This document shows, one piece after another, positions 17,448 through 26,251 of a stretch of 64,000 nucleotides of DNA (position 1 is its first letter; each line of letters opens with the position of its first letter). A model generated the notes under the pieces. That model saw nothing but the letters and a program-made list of their open reading frames with translations, did not search any database and was not told the origin of the DNA. The stretch is from Longimonas halophila (GTDB lineage Bacteria; Bacteroidota; Rhodothermia; Rhodothermales; Salinibacteraceae): NCBI RefSeq assembly GCF_002554705.1, contig NZ_PDEP01000014.1, forward strand, positions 1-64,000, in the 5' to 3' direction. Both the position numbers and the translations under genes were made by a program.

Positions 17448-18107
17448 CTATCCGCCTGTCTTCTGCAAGCGCAGCCAGGTCGGCACGTCGTGGTCATATC
17501 CCCATACAATGAGCTTGAGCCGAGAAGACATATCCAGCTTCTGAAGGATGTGGTGTACATGGTTTTTGACTGTGCCCGTGCTCACGTGCAGCGCCTCAGC
17601 AATCTCAGGATTGGCCTGCCCCCGCATGACAGCAGCCAGCACCTCGCATTCGCGGGGCGTCAGTTGACGTAACTGGTGATGCACTGAGGTCTGCCCAGGC
17701 AGTAGTTGCCTCGATAGGTGCGGGCTGATCCATCCGTCTTGACCAGCCGCTGCACCGCGCAGGGCTTCGAGCACGAATGCGGGTGCATCGGATGTCATCA
17801 GACACCCTGCGGCACCAGCATCGAACATCGAGTCGGCCATCCACGGCTGGAGAATTTGGCTCAGCACCACGACACGCGTCTTCAGATCGCTCGACGCAAT
17901 TGATCTTACGATCGTGGTGGTTGGCGGCTTTTCAAATGAGGCTCCAATGACCGCGACATCCGGTGATGCCTTGCGTACGTCCTGCAGAGCTGTCTTTCCG
18001 CAATCAGTAGCATCGACCGTCTGAAAGTCGGCCACGTGGTCGAGCCATGTGTGGAGCACTGTCCCCACGAGTAGGTGGGGAACGGCAATGAGAATGCGAA
18101 TGGGCAT
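17448..18107 (-). CDS. LuxR-type regulator with a degenerate receiver domain
   Basis: 219 residues from MPIRILIAVPHLLVG. The C-terminal LuxR helix-turn-helix is intact: LTPRECEVLAAVMRG, NPEIAEALHVSTGTVKNHVHHIL. The N-terminal domain aligns with NarL-type receivers, but the phosphorylation pocket is lost. The acidic pair is Val9-Pro10, the phospho-acceptor position is Gly55 (PDVAVIGASF) and the switch Lys is Thr (GCLMTSD). It should therefore act without phosphorylation, perhaps through ligand or protein binding. The chosen start is where receiver similarity begins; the upstream in-frame extension overlaps the 34-bp repeat and looks non-coding. Confidence 0.75.
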   Translation of the reverse strand: MPIRILIAVPHLLVGTVLHTWLDHVADFQTVDATDCGKTALQDVRKASPDVAVIGASFEKPPTTTIVRSIASSDLKTRVVVLSQILQPWMADSMFDAGAAGCLMTSDAPAFVLEALRGAAAGQDGWISPHLSRQLLPGQTSVHHQLRQLTPRECEVLAAVMRGQANPEIAEALHVSTGTVKNHVHHILQKLDMSSRLKLIVWGYDHDVPTWLRLQKTGG

Positions 18108-18220
18108 TGGATCGTTGCCAAAACGGGAAACGCACGAACTGGATGGGCTTTGCTGTGCATTCACATGGTAATACGCCGTGTTCGAGCACGCAACCGTTGG
18201 TTGTAACAGATTGCTACGAG

Positions 18221-18254
18221 CACACCATCGTAACACCTGCTGCAACGCCGCGCC
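18221..18254. repeat. 34-bp direct repeat, right copy
   Basis: Identical to 15081-15114 in the same orientation, 3,140 bp apart. It lies between the LuxR-type gene and rlmD, about 80 bp upstream of the rlmD start. Flanking bases differ, so the identity is limited to 34 bp. Confidence 0.9.
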
Positions 18255-18332
18255 CGGAGCATGCGTACAGGGCGTCTGCATCGGGTGCACGTTTCGCATC
18301 TGTTTTCTTGCTCAATAGCACGCTTTCAGCCT

Positions 18333-19736
18333 ATGGCTTCGGTATCGCACGGCGATCTTCTGACCCTCGACATTGAAAAGTTTGCCGACAAGGGCGCTTC
18401 GCTGGCCCGCGTTGACGGCTACGTGATCTTTGTGGAGGATGCGGTGCCAGGCGACCGGGTGAAGGCGTACGTCTACCAGGCCAAGTCCAGCTTCGCCAAG
18501 GCCAAGCTCGACACGCTCATCGAGCCCAGCATCCTGCGCACCGAGCCCCGATGCCGCTACGCCGACACCTGTGGCGGATGCGCGCGCCAGCATGTGACAT
18601 ACGAGGCGCAGTTGGAGGCCAAGCAGCAGTCCGTGCAGGAAGCCTTTGCGCATCACAGCGATTTTTCGGATGTCGAGGTGCCGCCCGTTATCGGGATGGA
18701 GGAGCCGTTCTACTACCGCAACAAAATGGACTTCGACTTCAGCGCCGACCGCTGGCTCACCCGCGATGAAATCGACTCCGGGCAGGACTTCGACACCGAC
18801 TTTGCGCTGGGGATGCACGCGCCCGGTCACTTCGACAAGGTCCTCGACCTGCACGAATGCCACCTGCAATCGGACATGAGCGCGCGCCTCGTGAATGGCG
18901 TCCGCGACTTTGTGAAGGAGCAGGGCTGGGCGCCGTGGGACATCCGGAAGCAGAAGGGCTACCTGCGGCATCTCGTGATTCGCGAGGGTAAGCGCACGGG
19001 CGATCTCATGGTGAACCTCGTGACCTACGGGCGCAATGCCGAGCGCCGCGATGCCTTTGCCGACTTCTTGCAGCGCGAATTTCCGGAGGTTACGACGTTT
19101 GTGGATACGGACCACACCGGCAAATCCCATAACGTAGAGGGCGATACGCAGACCGTCTTCGGCCCCGGCACCATCGACGACATCATCGGCGACTATCGCT
19201 TCACGATCAGTCCGCAGTCGTTCTTCCAGACGAACACGCAGCAGGCCGAGCGCCTCTACCAGATTGCGCACGACTTTGCTGATCTGCAGCCCACCGACAC
19301 CGTGTACGACCTGTACTGCGGCGCAGGAACCATCTCGCTCTTCCTGTCGGATGCCGTGGATCAGGTCGTCGGCGTGGAGCTCATCGAGGAGGCCGTGGAA
19401 GATGCCCGCGCCAACGCCGCCCAGAACGACGTATCCAACTGCACCTTCGAGGCAGGCGACCTGAAGACGGTCTTCACGGACGACTTCGTGGATACGCATG
19501 GCACGCCTGATGTCCTCATTGTGGATCCGCCGCGCAACGGCATGCACAAGAAGGTGACCGCCCAAATCAAAGCGCTGCGTCCCGAGCGCTTCGTGTACGT
19601 AAGCTGCAACCCACAGACGCAGGTGCGCGACCTCGACCGCCTGCGCGATGTGTACCAGATTGAGGCGGTGCAGCCCGTCGATATGTTTCCGCATACGCCG
19701 CATATTGAGAACGTGGTATCACTGCGAGCGATCTGA
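18333..19736 (+). CDS. rlmD: 23S rRNA (uracil-C5)-methyltransferase, RlmD/TrmA family
   Basis: 467 residues from MASVSHGDLL. An N-terminal TRAM domain (about 5-65) is followed by an iron-sulfur cluster site with Cys74, Cys80 and Cys83 (CRYADTCGGC). The SAM-binding core has YDLYCGAGTISLFL and the GVELIEEAVEDA segment. DPPRNGMHKK and the catalytic cysteine in VSCNPQTQVRDL are present. It methylates a uracil in 23S rRNA (U1939 in E. coli for RlmD). The exact target within the RlmC/RlmD/TrmA set is not certain. Confidence 0.85.
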   Translation: MASVSHGDLLTLDIEKFADKGASLARVDGYVIFVEDAVPGDRVKAYVYQAKSSFAKAKLDTLIEPSILRTEPRCRYADTCGGCARQHVTYEAQLEAKQQSVQEAFAHHSDFSDVEVPPVIGMEEPFYYRNKMDFDFSADRWLTRDEIDSGQDFDTDFALGMHAPGHFDKVLDLHECHLQSDMSARLVNGVRDFVKEQGWAPWDIRKQKGYLRHLVIREGKRTGDLMVNLVTYGRNAERRDAFADFLQREFPEVTTFVDTDHTGKSHNVEGDTQTVFGPGTIDDIIGDYRFTISPQSFFQTNTQQAERLYQIAHDFADLQPTDTVYDLYCGAGTISLFLSDAVDQVVGVELIEEAVEDARANAAQNDVSNCTFEAGDLKTVFTDDFVDTHGTPDVLIVDPPRNGMHKKVTAQIKALRPERFVYVSCNPQTQVRDLDRLRDVYQIEAVQPVDMFPHTPHIENVVSLRAI

Positions 19737-19781
19737 TTTTGGACGTTCGATTGGGGATTTGCGATTGGGGATTTTGGATTG
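19736..19781. repeat. AAATCCAAAATCGC-type repeat array, left (inverted) copy
   Basis: Beginning at the rlmD stop codon, the top strand reads as a T/G-rich array (ATTTTGGACGTTCG, then two GATTGGGGATTT-type units). Its complement resembles the A/C-rich arrays at 20333-20467. It therefore forms an inverted partner on the other side of the S23 gene. Confidence 0.6.
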
Positions 19782-19814
19782 CTCTGTTGTGTGGGGTTCT
19801 CTTTACTCGGAGGC

Positions 19815-20168
19815 TTACTGATTCTTGCGAAGCGTTTTGATGGAGGCAACAGTCATCGCCACGATTTCGTCGCCCTCTTGCATCAGGTCGGTTATTCGGT
19901 GCTCTGGGACCAGCCCTGAATCGATAAGAAGCTCCATCCAATACAGGCACTCATCGGCCTCTTCTTCGACGATGGCGAGCTTTGCAATGACATCGGCACG
20001 TGACTTCCCTCTGCACGCCGCGCGATAGTTTGCACCAACCGACGTGCCCGAACGTAGCAGTTGACGCCCGATGACGGACGCGAGTCGCCCTCGCGGAAGT
20101 GACTCTGTTAGCCGAATGATGCGAAGCGCGTACTGCTTGGTACGGTCCTTAAATGCTTGCTCAGTCAT
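19815..20168 (-). CDS. Four-helix-bundle protein of the S23 / 23S rRNA intervening-sequence family
   Basis: 117 residues from MTEQAFKDRTKQYALRII. The pattern is typical of the S23 family: RIIRLTESLP, QLLRSGTSVGANYRAACRGKS, KLAIVEEEADECLYWMELL and a final helix with EIVAMTVASIKTL. The family was first noticed inside 23S rRNA intervening sequences and includes distant relatives of the diversity-generating-retroelement protein Avd. The function of stand-alone members is not known. Here the gene is enclosed by inverted arrays of short repeats, a context consistent with a mobile passenger. Confidence 0.8.
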   Translation of the reverse strand: MTEQAFKDRTKQYALRIIRLTESLPRGRLASVIGRQLLRSGTSVGANYRAACRGKSRADVIAKLAIVEEEADECLYWMELLIDSGLVPEHRITDLMQEGDEIVAMTVASIKTLRKNQ

Positions 20169-20332
20169 CCTTGAATGGGAATCCGAGAGCTGAAAATCCT
20201 GCGCCTGTAGCCGTTGCAACGCCGGCTTGTCTGTATAGACCGCGCAGCAGCCCAAGCGTAACGTGCAATTTTACAGACTACCATTCGCCATCGAGATCCC
20301 CCCATCCTCAAGCGATTCCCTCCAATGGAACC

Positions 20333-20364
20333 CAATCGAAAATCGCAAATCCAAAATCGCAAAT
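20333..20364. repeat. 32-bp repeat, copy A
   Basis: CAATCGAAAATCGCAAAT followed by a second AAATCGC-containing half. It matches copy B at 20436-20467 in 31 of 32 positions. It is internally a tandem of AAATC(C/G)AAAATCGC units and is the inverted counterpart of the array at 19736-19781. Confidence 0.75.
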
Positions 20365-20427
20365 TCAAAACCGCCGATTAACGGAATAGCCCCACCGCCA
20401 TCCTCCATCTTCCCCCCACCACTCTCC

Positions 20428-21468
20428 ATGCCCCCCAATCCAAAATCGCAAATCCAAAATCGCAAATCGAAGACGGCGTTCGTAACCGGGGGCACCGGCT
20501 TTGTGGGCAGCCATCTGGTCGAGGCGCTGCTGGAGCGCGGGTATGGAGAGGTGCGGTGTCTGGTACGCGACCGGCAAAAGTGGTTGGGGCCGCTCGATAT
20601 TACGCCGGTGCGGGGCGATCTGACCGATGTGGAGGCGCTCTGGAAAGGGCTGCAGGGCGTCGATGAGGTGTACCATGTCGCCGGCATCACACGGGCGCAG
20701 GACTGGGATACGTTCTATCAAGCCAACGTCCGCGGCACGCTCAACCTGCTCGGGGCCGTTAAGCAGGTGGCCTCCGATGTGGACCGCGTGCTCATCACCA
20801 GCAGTCTGGCGGCTGTGGGACGCGGCGCCGATGGCGTAGCTACGGAGACCGACCCGCTACAGCCAGTGAGCCGCTACGGACGCAGCAAGGCCGAGATGGA
20901 AGAGGCGCTCCGCAGCACGCACCAGATGCCAACGTCGTACTGGGACGAGCTGCCCATCACCGTGGTGCGTCCGCCTGCGGTGTATGGCCCGCGCGACCGC
21001 GACATCCTCACGTTCTTTCAGGCGGTGAACAGCCACGTGTGCCCTGTGGTAGGCGGCGGCAGCGATCCGGCGGTGAGCCTGGTGCACGTACGCGACCTGG
21101 CTCAGGGCATGATTCAGTGCGCTACGACGCCTCAAGCATTGCACGAGGTCTTCTTTCTGGGCAGCACGCGCCCATACGCCTGGAACGAGGTCAAAAAAGC
21201 CTCCACCGCAGCGCTCGACACATGGGCGGTTACCCTGCCGGTGCCCACGTTCATGGTTGGTGCCGTAGGCGCCGCATCCGAACTATGGGGCAAAATCTCC
21301 GGGTCGTATCCGGCCTTAAACCGCGAAAAGGCCCGCGAAATCCGCCACGCTGCCACCATGTGCAGCAGCGAGAAAGCGAGGCGCATGGTCGGATACGAAC
21401 CTGCCATCGCACTCGACGAAGGGGTTGCCGAAACCATCGCCTGGTATCGCGAACAGGAATGGCTGTAG
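20428..21468 (+). CDS. NAD-dependent epimerase/dehydratase
   Basis: 346 residues from an ATG at 20428. It is an extended SDR: TAFVTGGTGFVGSHLVEALLERG gives the TGxxGxxG nucleotide-binding motif. DLTDVEALWKGLQGVDEVYHVAG, a catalytic Ser region (ITSSLAAVG) and Tyr/Lys in SRYGRSKAE complete the active site, followed by the substrate domain. It resembles dihydroflavonol-4-reductase/3-beta-HSD-like epimerases. The exact start is uncertain: the first 15 or so residues (PKSQIQNRKSK) are encoded by repeat copy B, and an open frame continues up to 20263 through copy A. The native N-terminus was probably replaced or extended by the repeat insertion. Confidence 0.8.
   Translation: MPPNPKSQIQNRKSKTAFVTGGTGFVGSHLVEALLERGYGEVRCLVRDRQKWLGPLDITPVRGDLTDVEALWKGLQGVDEVYHVAGITRAQDWDTFYQANVRGTLNLLGAVKQVASDVDRVLITSSLAAVGRGADGVATETDPLQPVSRYGRSKAEMEEALRSTHQMPTSYWDELPITVVRPPAVYGPRDRDILTFFQAVNSHVCPVVGGGSDPAVSLVHVRDLAQGMIQCATTPQALHEVFFLGSTRPYAWNEVKKASTAALDTWAVTLPVPTFMVGAVGAASELWGKISGSYPALNREKAREIRHAATMCSSEKARRMVGYEPAIALDEGVAETIAWYREQEWL
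20436..20467. repeat. 32-bp repeat, copy B, inside the epimerase 5' end
   Basis: Second copy of the 32-bp repeat, 103 bp from copy A. It is translated as part of the epimerase reading frame and gives the low-complexity peptide NPKSQIQNRKSK just before the Rossmann motif. Confidence 0.75.
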
Positions 21469-21594
21469 AGGGATGCAGAGGGGCTCCCTCCGCCCGAGAT
21501 CGTGTAAAGGCTGTTACAGGCGCCTCGGCCCGGAACGGAGGCCATGCAGCTACAGTGAAGCTACCATATCCGTTTTAAACCTGTTCTTGCCGCC

Positions 21595-22404
21595 GTGCCC
21601 GTGCCCGACGTGTCTGATACGCCTCCGCCCAGCGACTTTTCATCTGCAGATCCTGATGCGCTTCGCGAATCCACCACCACGCGCGCCGAAGTGGCGTTCC
21701 TGATGCTCGCTGGGGTCTTCATCGGCGCGCTGGTCATGACCAACGCCATTGCCGGGAAGTTCTTCGTCTTGTTTGGCCAAGAGCTTTCAGCGGGCATTAT
21801 TGCGTATCCGGTCACGTTCTTGGTGACGGATCTCATCTCGGAGCTCTATGGCCGCAAGCGTGCGAGCACGGTGGTCGGCGTGGGGTTTGTTGTGAGCGTG
21901 TTTGTGACGCTCGTGGTGTGGATTGCGGCGCAGGCTCCGGTCTACGACGCCTCGCCCGTATCGCAAGAGGCGTTCGACATGGTCTTCGGGCTGATGCCGG
22001 GCATTGTGCTGGGCTCGATGATCGCGTACCTTACCGCGCAGTACATTGACGTGCAGATTTACGAAGGACTGCGCACGCTCACCAGCGGCAAGTACATGTG
22101 GATCCGCAACAACGGCTCTACCTTCTTTAGCCAACTGGTGGATACGACGATGGTCGTGACCATTGCGCTGGTCTGGTGGCCGCAGATCGATGGCAATCCG
22201 CAGACCGAAGCGCTGGCGTGGTCGACCTGGCAAGGCATTGTGTTTGGGCAGTACGTGTTCAAGCTTGGTATTGCTGCGCTTGACACACCGGTGCTCTATG
22301 CTTGCGTATACGCGCTTCGCCGCTGGATTGCGAACGACCCAAATGCCACACTGTCTGTATCTTCCGCAAAGCGCACGCCCGAGCAGTCCGCCGTACACAC
22401 GTAG
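21595..22404 (+). CDS. yhhQ: Queuosine-precursor transporter (VUT/YhhQ family)
   Basis: 269 residues from a GTG start. Six or so hydrophobic segments begin with LMLAGVFIGALVMTNAIAGKFF. The family signature ITYPVTFL(V)TDLISELYGRKRA is present as AYPVTFLVTDLISELYGRKRAS (near residues 65-85). COG1738/YhhQ proteins import 7-cyano-7-deazaguanine or related queuosine precursors. QueG, the last queuosine enzyme, is encoded in the same window, supporting the role. Confidence 0.85.
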   Translation: MPVPDVSDTPPPSDFSSADPDALRESTTTRAEVAFLMLAGVFIGALVMTNAIAGKFFVLFGQELSAGIIAYPVTFLVTDLISELYGRKRASTVVGVGFVVSVFVTLVVWIAAQAPVYDASPVSQEAFDMVFGLMPGIVLGSMIAYLTAQYIDVQIYEGLRTLTSGKYMWIRNNGSTFFSQLVDTTMVVTIALVWWPQIDGNPQTEALAWSTWQGIVFGQYVFKLGIAALDTPVLYACVYALRRWIANDPNATLSVSSAKRTPEQSAVHT

Positions 22405-22429
22405 CTGCTACGCGCGCGATGGCTGGCGG

Positions 22430-24085
22430 CTACTGCACACGCTCCAGCCGGTTATTGCGATACCGGTGGATGAACAATCCCTGGTTGATGTTGCCCTGAC
22501 TAAAGTCAATGCGGATGCCCAGCCCCTCGTATAGCGCAGCTCTCCGCAGCATATCGGGACGGATACGCGTTGACGACGCGTCCAATCCGTTCAGCAGATA
22601 GTCGGTCACGTCGTGCCCGGTATAGGCCAAGCGACGAATGATGGGCGTATCCGCATCGGGTGAGGTGCCGGTAAGAATCTCGTAGTTGCGCACGAAGTCT
22701 TGCACCTCAGGCCGCGTGGTGTTTACGTAAAAGTCGTTCGTGTACGTGGCGGTGAACTTGCTGGCCTCGTTCTCGATGCCCAGATTGTGCCACTCAGCAT
22801 TGCCCAGCGCCCGTATCCCCAAACGCATGCGCTCCAGCCCCACCAGCGCCTCCTGAATGCGTCCGCCCGCATTGCGTCCGGTAAACGGTAAGTATATAGC
22901 CTCGGCGGCGGTCATCATCGAGTCGGTGATGGTGCTGTCGGACCGTATGGCGGTGGGCAGACTTGCCCACGCACGGGGCGTTTCGACCTCGTATGTAAAG
23001 GGGATGTTCATGCCGATAGAGCGCGCCTCTTCGCGAAAGCCATTGGCCATGCGCTGGCTCAGATCGCGTCCACGCTCATAAACGATGGCCGTAGACCCGA
23101 TGAGCAGACTCTCAGCGGCATAGCGCGCCATCGCCCGGCCTCGCATTTCAATCGACGGGTTCGCCTGAAAGACGTACCTACGCCCTGCTGATACGCTCGC
23201 CTCTGTGGCCAGTGGCGCAACGAACACCACCCCGGCCTCCTCAGCCGCCGCTCCAGCAATTTGGGCCTGCCGACTGTAAAACGGCCCCACGATGACATCA
23301 ACTTGATCCATGCGCACCAGCGAGTCGACCGCCGCACGTAGTGATTGCTCGGTACCAGACTCGCCGGTATGAAACTGGCGCACATGCATCTTCGCCGCCC
23401 GACGTGGCCGTCCAACTTGCTCGGTAACCGCTTGCAGCGAATCGACTACGATGGTGTCGCGCGGCGTGGTGAACACGGCAGAGCCGTCGTTCTCCGCCCG
23501 TTCGTCATCGAACAAGTCGGAAGTATCGTGGACGGTCACATCGTCGGCCTGGTTGCTCAGTTCAGGCGGCAGCACATAGCGGCGCTGCACACCGTTGTGG
23601 CGGTCTACCGCCAGGCGCACGCCGTTGAAGAAGGCCTGCGAGCGGGCGGCCTCTTCGCCCTCCAGGTTGAGCATCAGACCAATGCGGAGCGTATCCGGGG
23701 CCGATTGGCCGTCTTGCAGCCCGTCACGCGCATAGCTGATGATCTGGTTGGCCTGCCCTCGATACGTGGTGTCGGGGTAACGGTCGAGTAGCGTTTCCAG
23801 AATGGAGATGGCATCGTCGTAACGCCCGGCGCGGTAGAGCGCCCGCCCGCCCATGAGCAGCGCTGCTGTCGTCTTTTGATGCAGCGGATACTCGACGGTG
23901 GCCCGAAAGCGCCGGTAGGCTTCGGTGTAATCTCCGTCCTCAAAGGCGGCCAGCCCCTCTTCAAAGAGCAGTTCGGCGTCCTCATTTTCAGGAATCTCGT
24001 CGTTTTGCTGCGCCATGGCTCCAGGCGCCAGGCCCACCAGCAGCACAAGCAGAATAGGAATCCAACGCCACATAATCGGTCTCAT
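22430..24085 (-). CDS. TPR plus periplasmic-binding-protein-like envelope protein
   Basis: 551 residues with a Sec signal peptide (MRPIMWRWIPILLVLL to the AMAQQ cleavage). The N-terminal part (about 30-130) contains TPR-like repeats (AELLFEEGLAAFEDGDYTEA, GRALYRAGRYDDAISILETL). The rest is a type I periplasmic-binding fold (RIGLMLNLEGEEAARSQAFFNGVRLAVDRHNG, VDVIVGPFYSRQAQIAGAAAEEAGVVFVAP, GSTAIVYERGRDLSQRMANGF). This resembles ABC branched-chain-amino-acid receptors and the LpoA-type TPR/PBP arrangement that activates penicillin-binding proteins. No transporter gene is adjacent. An LpoA-like role is a hypothesis. Confidence 0.75.
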   Translation of the reverse strand: MRPIMWRWIPILLVLLVGLAPGAMAQQNDEIPENEDAELLFEEGLAAFEDGDYTEAYRRFRATVEYPLHQKTTAALLMGGRALYRAGRYDDAISILETLLDRYPDTTYRGQANQIISYARDGLQDGQSAPDTLRIGLMLNLEGEEAARSQAFFNGVRLAVDRHNGVQRRYVLPPELSNQADDVTVHDTSDLFDDERAENDGSAVFTTPRDTIVVDSLQAVTEQVGRPRRAAKMHVRQFHTGESGTEQSLRAAVDSLVRMDQVDVIVGPFYSRQAQIAGAAAEEAGVVFVAPLATEASVSAGRRYVFQANPSIEMRGRAMARYAAESLLIGSTAIVYERGRDLSQRMANGFREEARSIGMNIPFTYEVETPRAWASLPTAIRSDSTITDSMMTAAEAIYLPFTGRNAGGRIQEALVGLERMRLGIRALGNAEWHNLGIENEASKFTATYTNDFYVNTTRPEVQDFVRNYEILTGTSPDADTPIIRRLAYTGHDVTDYLLNGLDASSTRIRPDMLRRAALYEGLGIRIDFSQGNINQGLFIHRYRNNRLERVQ

Positions 24086-24154
24086 CTCGATGATCAGCAG
24101 TGCGATAGGAGCAACAGGCGTTGGGAACGCGCCCTACAAGGGATACGCCAGGCG

Positions 24155-25735
24155 CTACTCCCACTCGATGGTTCCCGGCGGTTTCGAAGTGATGTCGTAC
24201 GTGGCCCGGTTGATGCCGCGCACCTCATTGACGATACGGTTGGCCGTGTGCCCGAGCATATCGTGGGGCAGATGCGCCCAGTCGGCGGTCATGCCGTCCA
24301 CGCTCGTCACCGCGCGCAGAGCGCATACATGCTCGTAGGTGCGTTCGTCGCCCATTACGCCCACCGTTTGCACGGGGAGCAGCACCGCAAGCGCCTGCCA
24401 CACCTCGTCGTACAGATCATGAGCGCGTAGTTCCTCAATAAAAATGGCATCGGCCGCACGCACGGTAGCCAGGCGCTCGCGGGTCACTTCGCCCATAATG
24501 CGAATGGCCAGCCCCGGTCCCGGAAACGGATGCCGGTTTACAATCGACGACGGCACGTTCAGCAGCTCGCCAATGGCGCGCACTTCGTCTTTGAACAGCT
24601 CGCGGAACGGCTCCAGCAGCTCAAATCCAAGCTCTTCAGGCAGCCCGCCCACGTTGTGGTGCGTCTTGATGGTGACTGACGGCCCCTTGAACGACACGCT
24701 CTCAATCACATCCGGGTACAGCGTACCCTGTGCTAAGAACGCAGGACGCGTGCCCAGGTCCTGGGCCAGCGCATCGGTTTCGGCGGTAAATACGTCGATG
24801 AAGGTGTTGCCGATGCGCGTGCGCTTCTCTTCGGGATCGTCGACGCCTTCAAGCGCATCCAGAAAGCGGTCGCTGGCGTCTACCGCACGCAGGTCCATGT
24901 TAAAGTGGCCGCGAAAGGTATCTTGCACCTGCATCCACTCACCCTTACGCAGCAGTCCGTTGTTGACAAAGATGCAGTGGAGCTGGTCGCCAATGGCTTT
25001 GTGCAGCAGCGCGGCGGCCACCGAAGAATCGACACCGCCCGAGAGGCCCAAAATGACGTGCTGATCGCCTACCTGCTCACGGAGTGCCTCTACCTGCGTC
25101 TCCACAAACGACGCGGGCGACCACGCCCCTTCGCATCCGCAAATACGCAGCGCAAAGTTTTCGAGCAGCTGCGCGCCGTAGTCCGTATGCACCACCTCGG
25201 GATGAAACTGCACGCCAAAGTGCGGCCTGTCGGTGTGGCGCACGGCTGCGATCGGGGCATTTTCGGTGCGCGCCAGCACAGTGTAGCCATCGGGGAGCGC
25301 GGTGAGGTGGTCGCCGTGGCTCATCCACACGGTTGAGCCGTCGGGGATGCCTTCGAGCAGGGCGTCGGTACGGGTCTCGTTGGGGATGCGCAGGGTGGCA
25401 CGCCCAAACTCGCGGCGTTCGGCACCTTCTACGGCTCCGCCTGCGATGTGAGCCATCGACTGCAACCCGTAGCAGATGCCCAGTACGGGCACCGGGCTGC
25501 CATCATCGCGGGTCAGGCGCAAGAGCTCCGGGTCGAGCTCCGGCGCATAGTCGTCGTAGACCGAGCACGGCCCGCCCGACAGGATGACGCCATCGGGGTT
25601 AAGGGCAGCAAGCTCATCTGTGGGACGTGTACACGGGTGGATTTCGGAGTAGACCCCGGCCTCGCGGATGCGGCGCGCAATGAGCTGGGTATACTGCGAC
25701 CCGTAATCGACGATCAGAATGCGCTCTTCGGTCAT
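24155..25735 (-). CDS. guaA: GMP synthase (glutamine-hydrolysing)
   Basis: 526 residues from [25 protein letters not shown]. The N-terminal class I glutaminase has its nucleophile Cys in [10 protein letters not shown] and the His-Glu pair in FHPEV. The ATP-pyrophosphatase domain has the PP-loop [15 protein letters not shown]. The C-terminal dimerisation domain has [13 protein letters not shown] and ends in KPPGTIEWE. It converts XMP to GMP. A further 12-base extension to 25747 is possible (MSCR) but gives no family match. Confidence 0.97.
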   Translation of the reverse strand: MTEERILIVDYGSQYTQLIARRIREAGVYSEIHPCTRPTDELAALNPDGVILSGGPCSVYDDYAPELDPELLRLTRDDGSPVPVLGICYGLQSMAHIAGGAVEGAERREFGRATLRIPNETRTDALLEGIPDGSTVWMSHGDHLTALPDGYTVLARTENAPIAAVRHTDRPHFGVQFHPEVVHTDYGAQLLENFALRICGCEGAWSPASFVETQVEALREQVGDQHVILGLSGGVDSSVAAALLHKAIGDQLHCIFVNNGLLRKGEWMQVQDTFRGHFNMDLRAVDASDRFLDALEGVDDPEEKRTRIGNTFIDVFTAETDALAQDLGTRPAFLAQGTLYPDVIESVSFKGPSVTIKTHHNVGGLPEELGFELLEPFRELFKDEVRAIGELLNVPSSIVNRHPFPGPGLAIRIMGEVTRERLATVRAADAIFIEELRAHDLYDEVWQALAVLLPVQTVGVMGDERTYEHVCALRAVTSVDGMTADWAHLPHDMLGHTANRIVNEVRGINRATYDITSKPPGTIEWE

Positions 25736-25781
25736 TCGGCAAGACATCTATGGGAAAAAGGAATTGCAAGAACCGGTCGGA

Positions 25782-26159
25782 TTACGCCACCTGGGCGTAT
25801 TCCTCGGCATCCAGCAAGTCGTCGAGTTCGCTTTCGTCTTCAAGTTCGATGACGACCATCCAGCCGTCGCCATACGGATCTTCGTTGACCTGTTCAGGAG
25901 CGCCTTCGAGACTGTCATTCACCTCAGTGATGGTGCCCGACATGGGCATAAACAGCTCGGACACCGTTTTCACGGCTTCCACGGTGCCGTACACGTCGCC
26001 CGCAGAGAGCTCGGTGCCTTCGGGGTCCAGTTCAACGAACACAATGTCGCCCAACTCGCCCTCGGCAAAGTCGGTGATGCCGACGGTGGCGGTGCCGTCG
26101 TCGTTGAGGCGCAGCCATTCGTGGTCTTCAGTGTAGTACAGGTCGCTGGGGTAACTCAT
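25782..26159 (-). CDS. gcvH: Glycine cleavage system H protein
   Basis: 125 residues from MSYPSDLYYTEDHEWL, the standard H-protein start. The lipoyl-attachment lysine is Lys64 in GTVEAVKTVSE. The C-terminal helix ends in DLLDAEEYAQV. It carries the aminomethyl group between the P, T and L proteins of glycine cleavage, and H proteins are also lipoate relays. The gcvT, gcvP and lpd genes are not adjacent. An in-frame ATG upstream at 26198 gives an unlikely extension. Confidence 0.95.
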   Translation of the reverse strand: MSYPSDLYYTEDHEWLRLNDDGTATVGITDFAEGELGDIVFVELDPEGTELSAGDVYGTVEAVKTVSELFMPMSGTITEVNDSLEGAPEQVNEDPYGDGWMVVIELEDESELDDLLDAEEYAQVA

Positions 26160-26251
26160 AGCGGAGGCATGGGTTAGAGGGAAACGAAGCATCGGCACAG
26201 ATTCGCATGCGTCGATGCCAGAAGATGGTGAATGTACGTGATTGGAGCACG

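Noticed and set aside
18108-18299. N-terminal extension of the LuxR-type regulator
   Set aside because: The extension overlaps the 34-bp repeat and has no receiver-domain similarity; the domain starts at the Met at 18107.
18312-19703. 463-codon open frame opposite rlmD
   Set aside because: It is antisense to a clear rRNA methyltransferase with all motifs; no protein similarity.
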